NCBI RefSeq assembly: GCF_022213065.1
Contig: NZ_JAKLJA010000020.1
Span: 1-64,000, forward strand
Direction of reading: 5' to 3'
From: Paraburkholderia tagetis
GTDB taxonomy: Bacteria; Pseudomonadota; Gammaproteobacteria; Burkholderiales; Burkholderiaceae
DNA length: 64,000 nt
Notes under the pieces: generated by a model
What the model saw: only the letters and a program-made list of their open reading frames with translations
Told to the model about the DNA's origin: nothing
The model's database searches: none
Part shown: positions 17,175 to 26,336 of the stretch, one piece after another
Position numbering within the stretch: position 1 is the stretch's first letter
How the letters are laid out: the number at the start of each line of letters is the position of its first letter
Made by a program: the position numbers and the translations under genes

Positions 17175-18746
17175 ATGGCAACAAATGAACGCATCATCCC
17201 CGCCAGAATTGCGGAAGATGGATCCGTCCACTATACGTCGGTGACTTCACCCCCGGACAACAGCACGGCGGTTTGTTACATGGTTCCTCAAAGGGTAATT
17301 CCCGTGATTTTCGTCCCAGGAGTTATGGGAAGTAACCTGTTCGCAACCGCTGGGCCATATAAGGGAACGCCGGTTTGGTTGGTAAATCGCCAGCTTGACG
17401 TGTTCCTGAAATGGGTGGGTCGTGGACCTGAAACGCGAAAGCAAAAGCTGGATCCAAAAAATACGGTTGTCTACGATGGTGGCGAGATTCCGTCCGGAAC
17501 TGCGCTGAACGAAGCAGAATTGCGCCGCCGCGGTTGGGGCACGGTGGCACAAGCAAGTTATGGCACTTTTTTGCCGTTTCTGGAGAATACCCTAAACGAT
17601 GCCCACGCTTGGGAGTCTGGCCTTCGGGTCCAGCTCATGCGTGATCTCGTGGCCACGGCGCCGGGCGTCAGTGTGCTATCGCGGGATGAAGTTGCTCTAT
17701 CGTACAAGTACTGCATGCCAGTGCACGCAGTCGGGTACAACTGGCTTCAATCCAATGCGGACTCAGCAAAACATCTTGCGGACAAGATCAGGGAATTCAC
17801 AGGTCACTACAAGAGACAGAACAAGATCTGTGAGAAAGTCATTATCGTTACCCACTCAATGGGTGGGCTGGTTGCACGCTACTACTCTGAAGTTGATGGT
17901 CATCGTGACAACGTATTGGGAATTGTTCATGGTGTCATGCCCACGACAGGGTCGGCAACTGCATACAAGCGCGTAGTGACTGGCAGTGAAGGAGTTGCTG
18001 GTCCAGTGCTTGGCCCAGACAACGCAACGGTGACGCCCGTGTTTGCACAATCACCCGGACCATTGCAACTGCTTCCGGCTGCGGAGTACGGGATGGGCTG
18101 GCTCAAGATAAGGGATGGGAGCAACCTGATTTCGATGCCGGTGGCCGACCCGTACGCCGAGATCTATCTCCGGCGTGGAACATGGTGGGGTCTTGTCGAT
18201 GACAAGTTGACCAGTCCGTTGGGTCGTGAAAAGACAACGATCGATGCGGATTGGGCTGCATACGTAGCTTTAGTTAGCCAAAGAGTGCAGCCGTTCCACG
18301 AAATTATGTGTGGGAAATTTCATCGCGCAACGTACGTGTTCTATGGCGACGACCAGAAGCACCGAACATGGGGAGATATTGTTTGGCAGAGGATGGGAGA
18401 TTCTGGCGGAATCTATAAGGACCAGAATGCGTCGTTAGATAGAATTTTGGACAGGCAGCCGTCGAGAAATTCTGGGACGGGAACACAGACGTTTAGTCAA
18501 AAGGTCGGCCGCTATCACACAGCTATCGACTTCAAACTTCAGAATCCCCAGGAAAATGGAGACGGAACTGTGCCGATCCGATCCGGTTGTGCACCTGCAG
18601 GCGGATCTGGCGTGCAGGTCTGTGTGGCGTATCAGGATGTTGAGCATGAGGGAGCATACAAGGGCCGTCCACAGCAACTCTTTGCACTGTGGGCGGTCAC
18701 CCGCATTGTTGCAAACGTCAAAGGTACATCGCTGGAATATAAGTGA
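17175..18746 (+). CDS. T6SS lipase effector, PGAP1/LCAT-like (Tle4-type)
   Basis: 523 aa. An alpha/beta-hydrolase: oxyanion segment VIFVPGVMGSNL (about 44-55), nucleophile elbow VTHSMGG with Ser228, a candidate acid in NGDGTVP, and a candidate His in DVEHEGAY near the C-terminus. The elbow is T-x-S-x-G rather than the classic G-x-S-x-G, as in some PGAP1-like lipases. There is no signal peptide, as expected for a T6SS cargo. Its place between a VgrG with an adaptor-like tail and two lipoproteins of the Tli4 type indicates an antibacterial (possibly also anti-host) phospholipase delivered to the target periplasm or membrane. The family number is inferred mainly from the immunity genes. Confidence 0.82.
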   Translation: MATNERIIPARIAEDGSVHYTSVTSPPDNSTAVCYMVPQRVIPVIFVPGVMGSNLFATAGPYKGTPVWLVNRQLDVFLKWVGRGPETRKQKLDPKNTVVYDGGEIPSGTALNEAELRRRGWGTVAQASYGTFLPFLENTLNDAHAWESGLRVQLMRDLVATAPGVSVLSRDEVALSYKYCMPVHAVGYNWLQSNADSAKHLADKIREFTGHYKRQNKICEKVIIVTHSMGGLVARYYSEVDGHRDNVLGIVHGVMPTTGSATAYKRVVTGSEGVAGPVLGPDNATVTPVFAQSPGPLQLLPAAEYGMGWLKIRDGSNLISMPVADPYAEIYLRRGTWWGLVDDKLTSPLGREKTTIDADWAAYVALVSQRVQPFHEIMCGKFHRATYVFYGDDQKHRTWGDIVWQRMGDSGGIYKDQNASLDRILDRQPSRNSGTGTQTFSQKVGRYHTAIDFKLQNPQENGDGTVPIRSGCAPAGGSGVQVCVAYQDVEHEGAYKGRPQQLFALWAVTRIVANVKGTSLEYK

Positions 18747-19816
18747 TGAAATTTCGCGCGTGCATATGGTCGTTTGTACTTCCGATGCTGCTGGTTAGCG
18801 CGTGTGGACGCCAGCCGGCTCCTTTGACCGAACAGGAAAAACATAACGTGAGTGAACTGACCCGAAACCTGAAAACGCGTTGCGTGGGCCGATATCTGAT
18901 TGACATACCTGCCGATGCGCTGGCTTCGGGCGGTGCGACGGTTCAGGGTGTAAAGATCGAATCGGCGATGATGTCACGTGATGCCTATCTTCAGGAGGTT
19001 GCAAGCCGAAAGGTAGAGCTTAGGGAAACCAAAAGTGTTGATCCGTATCCTTTTATCTACGAAGATGAGGAAATAGATGGTCCAAACACACACTACTTTA
19101 TCTATCGTGGAAACGTGAGTGATGGTCCAGCGAATCGCGTTTTCGAAGCATACAAATGGGAAAGCGGATATCGTTTCAAACTAGGAATTGAGGGGGTGGA
19201 TTTCCTTCATCCCGATCAGACAGATAAGATTTATATTCAGGAGTTGCCGGTCAAGAACGACGTTCCAGAAAAGAAACGTCTCGTGTTCGATCTGGTAAAA
19301 CGGTTACGTTGGCGCGCTGACGATGAAATTCCATCGGAGCCCGGCCTCTGCTTTCTTGGTGCATTTTTGTATGGCAAGGCTGGAAATAGCGAGGATGCTT
19401 GGGCGCAGTTTGTGCTCAACGGAAACCGTGATGTGAGTATCGGGATGGAAAGTAACTCCGGTGTTCGCGAACCGAATACGCTGCTTCAGCGCGGTGATGA
19501 AATCGACCGTGACTTGAATACCGTTGGGGGTAAAACCGTACGTAAAGGCACAGTCGCGTTACAGGGTATGAACGCGGAGGAGTGGCTCTTTTCCGGTAAG
19601 ACGGATTTAGGGGTCCATGGCAGTCAATTTACGCTGGAGGCGAATTCTATGACGAGTAATGCCCGGGCACCGTTGTTGACTCTCGATTTGTCGACAGGAT
19701 CTCTTAACGCGTTTATGCAGGATCGGATAAAAGTCGCATCCGTGAGTGAAAGCGAAGCGATTGCATTGTGGGACGTGGTCTCACGCACTTTGCGCCCGCG
19801 TCCCAACGGATTTTAA
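18746..19816 (+). CDS. Tli4-type immunity lipoprotein, copy 1
   Basis: 356 aa from the ATG at 18746, which overlaps the effector stop (TGATG); a GTG one codon earlier is possible. A short signal peptide ends in a lipobox (LLVSAC), so it is probably a periplasm-facing lipoprotein. The motif KTRCVGRYLIDIPADAL and the C-terminal SEAIALWDVVSRTLRPRP match the Tli4 immunity family. It presumably binds and neutralises the lipase in the periplasm of the producer. It is paralogous to the next lipoprotein along its whole length. Confidence 0.85.
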   Translation: MKFRACIWSFVLPMLLVSACGRQPAPLTEQEKHNVSELTRNLKTRCVGRYLIDIPADALASGGATVQGVKIESAMMSRDAYLQEVASRKVELRETKSVDPYPFIYEDEEIDGPNTHYFIYRGNVSDGPANRVFEAYKWESGYRFKLGIEGVDFLHPDQTDKIYIQELPVKNDVPEKKRLVFDLVKRLRWRADDEIPSEPGLCFLGAFLYGKAGNSEDAWAQFVLNGNRDVSIGMESNSGVREPNTLLQRGDEIDRDLNTVGGKTVRKGTVALQGMNAEEWLFSGKTDLGVHGSQFTLEANSMTSNARAPLLTLDLSTGSLNAFMQDRIKVASVSESEAIALWDVVSRTLRPRPNGF

Positions 19817-19826
19817 TGCGACGGTG

Positions 19827-19971
19827 ATGGCTGTAGATTGTGCCATGGTGGCATCAGAGGAGCCAGTGCCCGGTCATCACGAGGAGGGTTGGTTGGATGC
19901 GGTTTGCCTTGTGGGGAATAGTGAAGATTCTGAAGAACGTAACGGGGACGTCGCTGGAGTACACGGCATGA
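19827..19971 (+). pseudogene. fused remnants of a deleted module copy
   Basis: Two gene fragments lie back to back between the immunity genes. From 19827 the frame reads MAVDCAMVASEEPV, matching the N-terminus of the unknown membrane protein at 21070 (MAIDFALLPPEEPV). From 19900 to the stop at 19971 another frame reads RFALWGIVKILKN then VTGTSLEYTA, matching the lipase C-terminus (FALWAVTRIVANVKGTSLEY). The lipase-type stop overlaps the next immunity gene start. This is the scar of a duplicated lipase-immunity-membrane protein unit with an internal deletion. Confidence 0.8.
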
Positions 19972-21059
19972 GTTTTCGCCAACTCACGTCGATCGCGCTG
20001 GTGATTGCACTTATTGCCGCCTGCGGAAAATTTTCCCAACCGCTTACCGAAAAAGAGAGAAATACCGTGAGCAAACTGATCTCGGACTTGAAACCGCGCT
20101 GCGTGGGGCGCTATCTGATTGACATGCCGGATGACGCATTATCAACGGGTTACGTGTTCATTGAGGGAGTCGCCGTCGCGACGAAGCGAATGTCGTCCGA
20201 CGAGTTCACTCAAGAAATGGACGCGCACGAGGCAAGTCTGAAGGCTAAGAAGAACACATATGGCTATCGAGTCCTATACGATTATGGACAGGTGCCAAAC
20301 ACGCCGTATAGCCGTTATTTCATTACGTTGGCTGATCTTGACGATACCGCTGATTTGAGTCGCGCTATTGAAGCGTATAAATGGGATGCGGGATACCAGA
20401 TCAAGCTTCGAATCGAGGCATCGGACTGGATAAATTCCAAATATAAAGTAAAGGTACATAACACACCTTATGCCGTACCGGACTTGAATCTAAATGACGT
20501 TCCGGAAAAAACCCGTTTGGTTCTCAACCTGGCTGAGAATGTTCGGGGTCGTGCAGACGACGAGATTCCTACCGAGCCTGGTTTGTGCTTCAAGGATGGA
20601 TTTTTACCGCGCAAGGCCGCTAAGGGCGAAGATGTCAGTAGTCTCTTCGCGTTGAAGGATCGGCCCGATGTGTATTTTCAAATGAAAACCGACACTGACA
20701 TGCGAGAGCTACAGAAGAACTCCCTCCCAAATCGTCTTTCACAAATAAAAGTAGACATGAAGGATATTAACGGTCGAATTATCAGGGCTGCGCCGGTAAT
20801 GGTTGGAGGCATCAAGGCTGATGAATTTCTGATCTCTGCCACAACGGAAGCCAGGATTCCTGGGCATTTTTTCAGAGTTGAGGCGAATACCACGGTTGGG
20901 GGAGCCACGACACCGTTCCTCGTCCTCGAGATGAAAAACGGGGGATTCAATGGCTTTACGGCAGATCGTCTGGAAACGGCTTCGCTCACAGAAGATGAAG
21001 CGATTGCGTTATGGGATGTCATATCCCGTACTTTGCGTCCACGTCCCAACGGTTTCTGA
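19968..21059 (+). CDS. Tli4-type immunity lipoprotein, copy 2
   Basis: 363 aa from the ATG at 19968; the open frame extends further upstream only through the gene scar. The signal peptide ends in lipobox IAAC. KPRCVGRYLIDMPDDAL and the C-terminal EAIALWDVISRTLRPRPNGF are almost the same as in copy 1, while the middle differs. It overlaps the fossil lipase stop by ATGA, just as copy 1 overlaps the live lipase. It is probably the immunity gene of a lost sister lipase, kept as an orphan that may protect against related neighbours. Confidence 0.83.
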   Translation: MSFRQLTSIALVIALIAACGKFSQPLTEKERNTVSKLISDLKPRCVGRYLIDMPDDALSTGYVFIEGVAVATKRMSSDEFTQEMDAHEASLKAKKNTYGYRVLYDYGQVPNTPYSRYFITLADLDDTADLSRAIEAYKWDAGYQIKLRIEASDWINSKYKVKVHNTPYAVPDLNLNDVPEKTRLVLNLAENVRGRADDEIPTEPGLCFKDGFLPRKAAKGEDVSSLFALKDRPDVYFQMKTDTDMRELQKNSLPNRLSQIKVDMKDINGRIIRAAPVMVGGIKADEFLISATTEARIPGHFFRVEANTTVGGATTPFLVLEMKNGGFNGFTADRLETASLTEDEAIALWDVISRTLRPRPNGF

Positions 21060-21069
21060 GGAGAGAGTA

Positions 21070-22332
21070 ATGGCCATCGATTTTGCCCTGTTGCCTCCGG
21101 AAGAGCCCGTATCCGAAAGCCTGCCATCGCGGCTTTTCTGGACCGTTGCGTTCCTGGTGATCGCGATAGTCGGCGTCTTCGCAGTACTGCTTCTCTGGCC
21201 GAAAGGAGAATCGACCGAGACTCCGTGGTTCTGGACGTGCGTAACGGTCTATCCATTCGGTCTCTCCGCGTTCGTGGTCCTGCGACGCTATAGCGTCTAT
21301 GAGGGACGTCGACTGGATGCAATCGCGTGGAACGACGCTCGGGCAGATTACGTGAACGGCGTATTTGATCGGGCAAGCCGACCACTCGGCGTCCTCGCGG
21401 CGAACTGCAGGTTCTCCTGTCAGGCGGGGGAAGATGATTTTGGAAAATTACTCGATGGGTACATCAAGCTTGAACCACGAACCGCCCCCAAGCCCGATGT
21501 CCCCCCTGTCGCCGCGCGCTGGTTCGAAATTTTGGACACGAAGGGTATCCCGTTGAAGTGGGATGTCGAGCGCCGGGATCACGTTTTGTCGTGGGCATTC
21601 AGTACTGTGACCGACACGGTTGCTGATGCCGTCCGTTCGTTGCCTCTGGAATTGATGCTGAAAGTCCAGTTGGTGCTGCCGGGTATTGCAAACACAGACG
21701 AGGCGCTGGCGATATGGAACAGGCAATGGGCGAAGGCAGATGTTCGCCCGGCTCAAACCAGAGTGTTGGGTGAAACGCCTGACCTGATGTATGCCGATAC
21801 CTGGCTTGATAGAGCGAACGAAGGGCTCGACTGGGAAGCACGGCTTCTCGTGTTTGTAAGATTGAACGCCGTTCCTGGAGCGCTTCCGCCCGACCAGAGT
21901 GCGGAAACTGTGGTTGCAGTCCTTCTTGCACCGGAGGCGGTATGCGGAAAATTCAAGCTTTCACCTGTTGCCATGCTGCATAGGCCGACTCGAGATGATG
22001 ACTGTTCCGTGGACGATGCCCTCGCGCACGCGATGCGATGGGGATGTATGCAGCCAGCGGAACTAAAGCATGTATGGAAGGGTGGCGTTGGTGCGGATAA
22101 CGCCAACGCGGCGACGAAGGCGATTGTCAAGGTAGGTATTAGCGCAAAAACGGCGGATATCGACTACATGGTTGGTCGTGTCGGCGAGGTTGCGCCGTGG
22201 TTTGCTGTTGCATGCGCAGCCGGTGCTGCGGCAGCGGATCGCACGCCGCAACTGGTGATGGCAGCAGGCAAGGCTGGAACCTGTTTCTCGGTCTTGCGAA
22301 ATATCCATCGAGAAATTGGCGTGCACAGGTAG
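21070..22332 (+). CDS. unknown T6SS-associated membrane protein
   Basis: 420 aa from the ATG at 21070 (GAGGAGAGAG just upstream). I do not recognise the family. Two membrane segments lie near residues 23-44 (FWTVAFLVIAIVGVFAVLLL) and 52-70. The remaining 350 residues are soluble, with a late alanine/glycine-rich stretch (WFAVACAAGAAAADRT) that may be a further hydrophobic segment. It sits between the immunity genes and PAAR, 10 bases after copy 2. Its N-terminus was duplicated together with the effector module (see the scar at 19827), so it travels with the effector. It might act in effector loading or immunity; this is inference. Confidence 0.7.
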   Translation: MAIDFALLPPEEPVSESLPSRLFWTVAFLVIAIVGVFAVLLLWPKGESTETPWFWTCVTVYPFGLSAFVVLRRYSVYEGRRLDAIAWNDARADYVNGVFDRASRPLGVLAANCRFSCQAGEDDFGKLLDGYIKLEPRTAPKPDVPPVAARWFEILDTKGIPLKWDVERRDHVLSWAFSTVTDTVADAVRSLPLELMLKVQLVLPGIANTDEALAIWNRQWAKADVRPAQTRVLGETPDLMYADTWLDRANEGLDWEARLLVFVRLNAVPGALPPDQSAETVVAVLLAPEAVCGKFKLSPVAMLHRPTRDDDCSVDDALAHAMRWGCMQPAELKHVWKGGVGADNANAATKAIVKVGISAKTADIDYMVGRVGEVAPWFAVACAAGAAAADRTPQLVMAAGKAGTCFSVLRNIHREIGVHR

Positions 22333-22392
22333 GGCCATGCGCCGCTCTGGCTAGCGGCGCACGAATTGTTCCATCAATCAGGAGATAGCATC

Positions 22393-22683
22393 ATGACAAG
22401 GCGGTACGACATTATGAAAGGCGACCGGACTACGGCGGACGGTACGGTGATGGGTGGTGATCCGAACGACAGGATCGGTGATCGCGAGCAGGCGTACGAA
22501 CAGGACGAAGTGTGGTGTCCATGCTGTCAGTCGACTGGACGTATTGTGTGTAGTGGTCCACGTTTTTCAATGAGAGGCCCCGACGGCAGAGAAGGAGCCC
22601 TTAGTGACGATCTGTGTGTGTGCAAGTGCGATCCTTCTCCTCGTCTGCTTCCGTCCCAATACTCGTCTTACGTGGACGTTTGA
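22393..22683 (+). CDS. PAAR-like T6SS spike-tip protein
   Basis: 96 aa from the ATG at 22393 (AGGAGATAG upstream). The opening MTRRYDIMKGDRTTADGTVM matches the start of small Burkholderia PAAR proteins (repeated beta-turns with a short K/R-GD-T-T motif). It is cysteine-rich (WCPCCQSTGRIVC and CVCKCDP), which can bind Zn at the cone tip. PAAR sharpens the VgrG spike. There is no effector extension, so it is probably the tip for the vgrG upstream. Confidence 0.8.
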   Translation: MTRRYDIMKGDRTTADGTVMGGDPNDRIGDREQAYEQDEVWCPCCQSTGRIVCSGPRFSMRGPDGREGALSDDLCVCKCDPSPRLLPSQYSSYVDV

Positions 22684-22787
22684 GCGCGTGTGTCGAAATC
22701 ATCATGATAGACGCGCCGCAGCCGACAGACTGTCAATGGGTCGGGATTGATCTGGCGTCGGAAGTCCAATTTCAAATGTAATTGACT

Positions 22788-25700
22788 ATGTTTCGCAAGT
22801 TTCAACTCGATATTCTAAGCGTCGCCATCCTGTTGGTCCTGCCCGGGCTAATGATCTGGGTCCGGGGTGACGCATGGTTGGGCCTGCACTCTGCCGAAAG
22901 TCGGGCAGGGTGGATCGTGGTTCTTTGCGTTCTATTTGCTGTGCTGTTTCTCGGGTTCAGTTTCGACTCGTCTTCTCGACCCGCGGTAGCTGCACGACGT
23001 GTCCGGTACTGGGTCGAGAAGCAACTCAATTCGTTACCCAAGCTGCACGGTAGCGTTGGTCTTGCAGACGGCTCGAGCGCGTCCGCACTGAAGAACCGCC
23101 TTCGTGACCGCCACAACCGCCACTGGCGCGACCGCGACCGCTGGATCCTCATCGCCGGCGACGAGCCCCTCGTCAAGCGCCTGGCCCCCGGTCTCGTCGA
23201 AACCGGCTACGTAATCACCGGCGATACCGTCCTGCTCTACGCGAAGCAAACCAGCACCACCCTCGACACCGCCTGGCTCGACCAGATCCGTCGCATGCGC
23301 CCCGGCCGTCCCGTCGATGCGATCGTGGCGGTGGCCCGCAACCGCACTTCTCCCAGGACTCCATTCGACGCCGATGAACTCGCCCAGCGTCTCGCCCGCC
23401 ACGCACGCGCGTTACGATGGGCCGCGCCCGCGTATTTACTGAACGTAACGGATTTCGGCACCGAGCCAGCGGGTCCGGACGAGGCCATCGGCTTCACATG
23501 GTCGAACGCGCGCGTGAATGTAGCCGAGATTCAAACGTCGCTGCGCGACCTCGCACACAATCTCGCGGATTCAGGCGTAGCGCGCGTCGTCCAGGATCGT
23601 CACGACCGCTATCCGGCCGAGTTGTCGCAACACATCGAGACGCTTGGTGGTGAACTGTCGGGGCTCGTCTCGCAGACGGCCAACTCGCGCTACTGGCGCC
23701 AGTCCGTGCACGGCCTTTTGTTCGCGCCGCTCTTTAAGGAGCGCAAACTCGGCCCGCCGGCCCGCAAGGAAAAGACAGGCGAGGAGGAAGACGAAGTCAT
23801 CGCCCCACAGCACCGCACAACGTGGCAAACGATTGCGGACCACAGCCGCAAGATTCATGGCCGCCGCGTCGGCTTCTCGCTCTCGACTACGGCCGCGTGG
23901 GCGACGTCGTCCATGATCGGCCTCTGGATCGCGGGCACGATGGTATCGGGCTTCACAAACCGCGCGACAATCGGCGCGGCAGGAAGCGCATTAGCGAAGC
24001 TCTCGGCTGCGCAGGACCCCACGCTTGCGATGCAAACGCTAGACAATCTCGACAAGCAGATCGACACACTCGAAACGCACGAACGCGAAGGCGCCCCCTG
24101 GACAACACGCTTCGGTCTGAACCGCGACCGCGCCTTGCTCGCAGCACTGTGGCCAGGCTACGAAGACGCTGCCAATCGCATCCTCGTTGCCCCGATTCGC
24201 CAGAAGCTCGAAGACCGTCTGCGCCAGCTTGCGTCGATGTCCGACGAAGAGATCGCGAGCGGCGGCAGTGTCCAGACGCAAGCCGCTTACGACACGCTCA
24301 AGGCCTACCTGATGCTCGCGAAGCCGGAGCGTGCCGTGGCGTCTTTCCTGACTTCGCAACTCGCCGCAACGGCGGCGCCCGTGCGTCCGCCTGATTCGCC
24401 ACTTTCGTCGGGCACATGGGAAGACCTGCGCCAGCACACCATCGCTTTCTTTGCCGATCACCTGGGACATCGAGTATCCACGAGTGGCTCGTCGCTTGCC
24501 ATCGTGCCGGATGGCGGCCTGGTTGCAGCCACGCGTCAGACCGTGATCGGCGTGCGCGGCATCCAGAATTCGACGGACACGGTCTATCAGCAGATTCTCG
24601 ACGACGCGAAGCCGAAATATCCTCCAGTGTCGCTGGCCACGCTGCTCGGCGACACCACGGGCAGGGGGCTCTTCAACACCGCGCAGACGATCCCGGGCGT
24701 TTTCACGCGCGAGGCGTGGGAGCAGCGCATCTCGAAGGCCATCGACGATGCAAGCGAGCAGGGCAATGTTGCCAGCGACTGGGTGCTTTCGGATACGAAA
24801 GCCGCGAAGCACGCCCCGTCGACGCTGAAGGCCGAACTGCGCCAGCGTTACTTCGACGACTACGCGCGGGCATGGGAGCAGTTTCTCAACAGCCTGCGCT
24901 GGCAGCCCGCGCCGACGCTCTCGGCCACCGCCGATCAACTCACGCTGCTGGGCGATCCGCAACGCTCGCCGCTGGTGGCGCTCATGAATGCGATCGTGTA
25001 TCAGGCTGGTGCCGGCGTGATGGCGCAATCGCTTTCGGATACGTTGATCAGCAAGGCCCAGCAACTCGTCGGCGCCGACAACAAGGATCCGTCGAAGCAA
25101 TCCCAGCCTCAGCTCGCGCCGCTTGCCGTCGCATTCGGTCCGATCCTGCGCTTGACAGGCAGCGATCTCGTTTCCATCGCACCGGCGCAGTCCGGCAAGG
25201 TGGCCGCGCAACAGGCGACTACCGGCGACCTGAGCCTCGCGCGCTATCTGGAGCGGGTCACGGCGATGCGGCTGAAGGTGCAGCAGATGGTGGCGAGCCC
25301 AGATACGGAGGCGATGTCCCGCGTTGCTGCGCAGGCGGTGCTGCAAGGCAAGAGTTCGGATATTGCCGATAGCCGCGACTATGCAAGCCGCGTCGCCGCG
25401 AGCCTGGGCGAGCAATGGGCCGGCTTCGGCCAGTTATTCCGGGCGCCGCTGAACCAGACGTGGCAGGCGGTGGTGCAGCCCGCTGCTGCGAGCCTCAACG
25501 ATATCTGGCGCGGTTCGATTCTGGCTGACTGGAACCAGGCTTTCGGCGGCCGCTATCCGTTTGCTGATTCGGATAACGATGCATCGCTGCCCGAGATGGC
25601 GCGCTTCATGCGGCTGGATAACGGTGTGATTGCGCAGTTCGTCGCGACGCAGCTGGCTGGCGTCGTCGAGCGACAGGGAGACCGTTGGGTGGCCGCGCAA

Positions 25701-26336
25701 GGCGCGGATCGCGGCATGCAACAGGATGCGTTGCGGCTCGACCCGGCGTTCCTCGATGGCCTGAACCGGTTGATGCGGGTATCGACGGTGTTGTTCCCTT
25801 CTGGCGATGCGCATATCCGCTTCGATCTGCGTGGCGTGCCGGTGCCGGGCATTACCGACATGCGGATTGTGTTGCCGGGCAACGAGCTGCACTACTTCAA
25901 CCAGAAGGAGGCATGGGTGCCGTTCGAGTGGCCTGGGCAGTCGCTTGAGAACCTCTCGCACATCGAGTGGCAGATGGAGCAGGGTGGATTGCGCTCCGCC
26001 CTCGATGTGCAAGGGCGGTTCGGGCTGATCCGGTTGCTGGAACGGGCGAAGGTCTCCCAGCAGGACAACGCGCGCTATCTGCTGACGTGGGCGCCCGATG
26101 CGAGTCAGGGCGTTGCGCTCAAGGTCCAGATGCGCAGCGAGGCGGGCGCGGGTCCGCTCAATGTGTTGCAACTGCGGCACTTCGTGCTGCCCACGCGCAT
26201 TTTCGTAACGGGCAGCGCGAAGCCCGGCCCCAAGGTTGCGGCCAGTGGTCCGCCACCGCTGCCGCCGGCTGCGCTCGTCGCCGCGAAACGCGCCGCCACG
26301 CCGTTGCCACAGGGTTCAGTACCGGAGGCTCAATGA
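22788..26336 (+). CDS. tssM: T6SS membrane-complex protein TssM (IcmF) without Walker A
   Basis: 1182 aa from the ATG at 22788 (a TTG lies two codons earlier; no clear Shine-Dalgarno). Two membrane segments are near 9-27 and 38-58 and a third near 380-400, followed by the large periplasmic part with C-terminal ImcF/DUF1215-type sequence (NELHYFNQKEAWVPFEWPG). Where many TssM proteins carry GPPGxGKT, this one reads WILIAGDEPLVKRL, so the NTP-binding loop is lost. TssM joins TssL in the inner membrane and TssJ at the outer membrane to make the channel. The first 250 bases are AT-richer than the rest. Confidence 0.92.
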   Translation: MFRKFQLDILSVAILLVLPGLMIWVRGDAWLGLHSAESRAGWIVVLCVLFAVLFLGFSFDSSSRPAVAARRVRYWVEKQLNSLPKLHGSVGLADGSSASALKNRLRDRHNRHWRDRDRWILIAGDEPLVKRLAPGLVETGYVITGDTVLLYAKQTSTTLDTAWLDQIRRMRPGRPVDAIVAVARNRTSPRTPFDADELAQRLARHARALRWAAPAYLLNVTDFGTEPAGPDEAIGFTWSNARVNVAEIQTSLRDLAHNLADSGVARVVQDRHDRYPAELSQHIETLGGELSGLVSQTANSRYWRQSVHGLLFAPLFKERKLGPPARKEKTGEEEDEVIAPQHRTTWQTIADHSRKIHGRRVGFSLSTTAAWATSSMIGLWIAGTMVSGFTNRATIGAAGSALAKLSAAQDPTLAMQTLDNLDKQIDTLETHEREGAPWTTRFGLNRDRALLAALWPGYEDAANRILVAPIRQKLEDRLRQLASMSDEEIASGGSVQTQAAYDTLKAYLMLAKPERAVASFLTSQLAATAAPVRPPDSPLSSGTWEDLRQHTIAFFADHLGHRVSTSGSSLAIVPDGGLVAATRQTVIGVRGIQNSTDTVYQQILDDAKPKYPPVSLATLLGDTTGRGLFNTAQTIPGVFTREAWEQRISKAIDDASEQGNVASDWVLSDTKAAKHAPSTLKAELRQRYFDDYARAWEQFLNSLRWQPAPTLSATADQLTLLGDPQRSPLVALMNAIVYQAGAGVMAQSLSDTLISKAQQLVGADNKDPSKQSQPQLAPLAVAFGPILRLTGSDLVSIAPAQSGKVAAQQATTGDLSLARYLERVTAMRLKVQQMVASPDTEAMSRVAAQAVLQGKSSDIADSRDYASRVAASLGEQWAGFGQLFRAPLNQTWQAVVQPAAASLNDIWRGSILADWNQAFGGRYPFADSDNDASLPEMARFMRLDNGVIAQFVATQLAGVVERQGDRWVAAQGADRGMQQDALRLDPAFLDGLNRLMRVSTVLFPSGDAHIRFDLRGVPVPGITDMRIVLPGNELHYFNQKEAWVPFEWPGQSLENLSHIEWQMEQGGLRSALDVQGRFGLIRLLERAKVSQQDNARYLLTWAPDASQGVALKVQMRSEAGAGPLNVLQLRHFVLPTRIFVTGSAKPGPKVAASGPPPLPPAALVAAKRAATPLPQGSVPEAQ

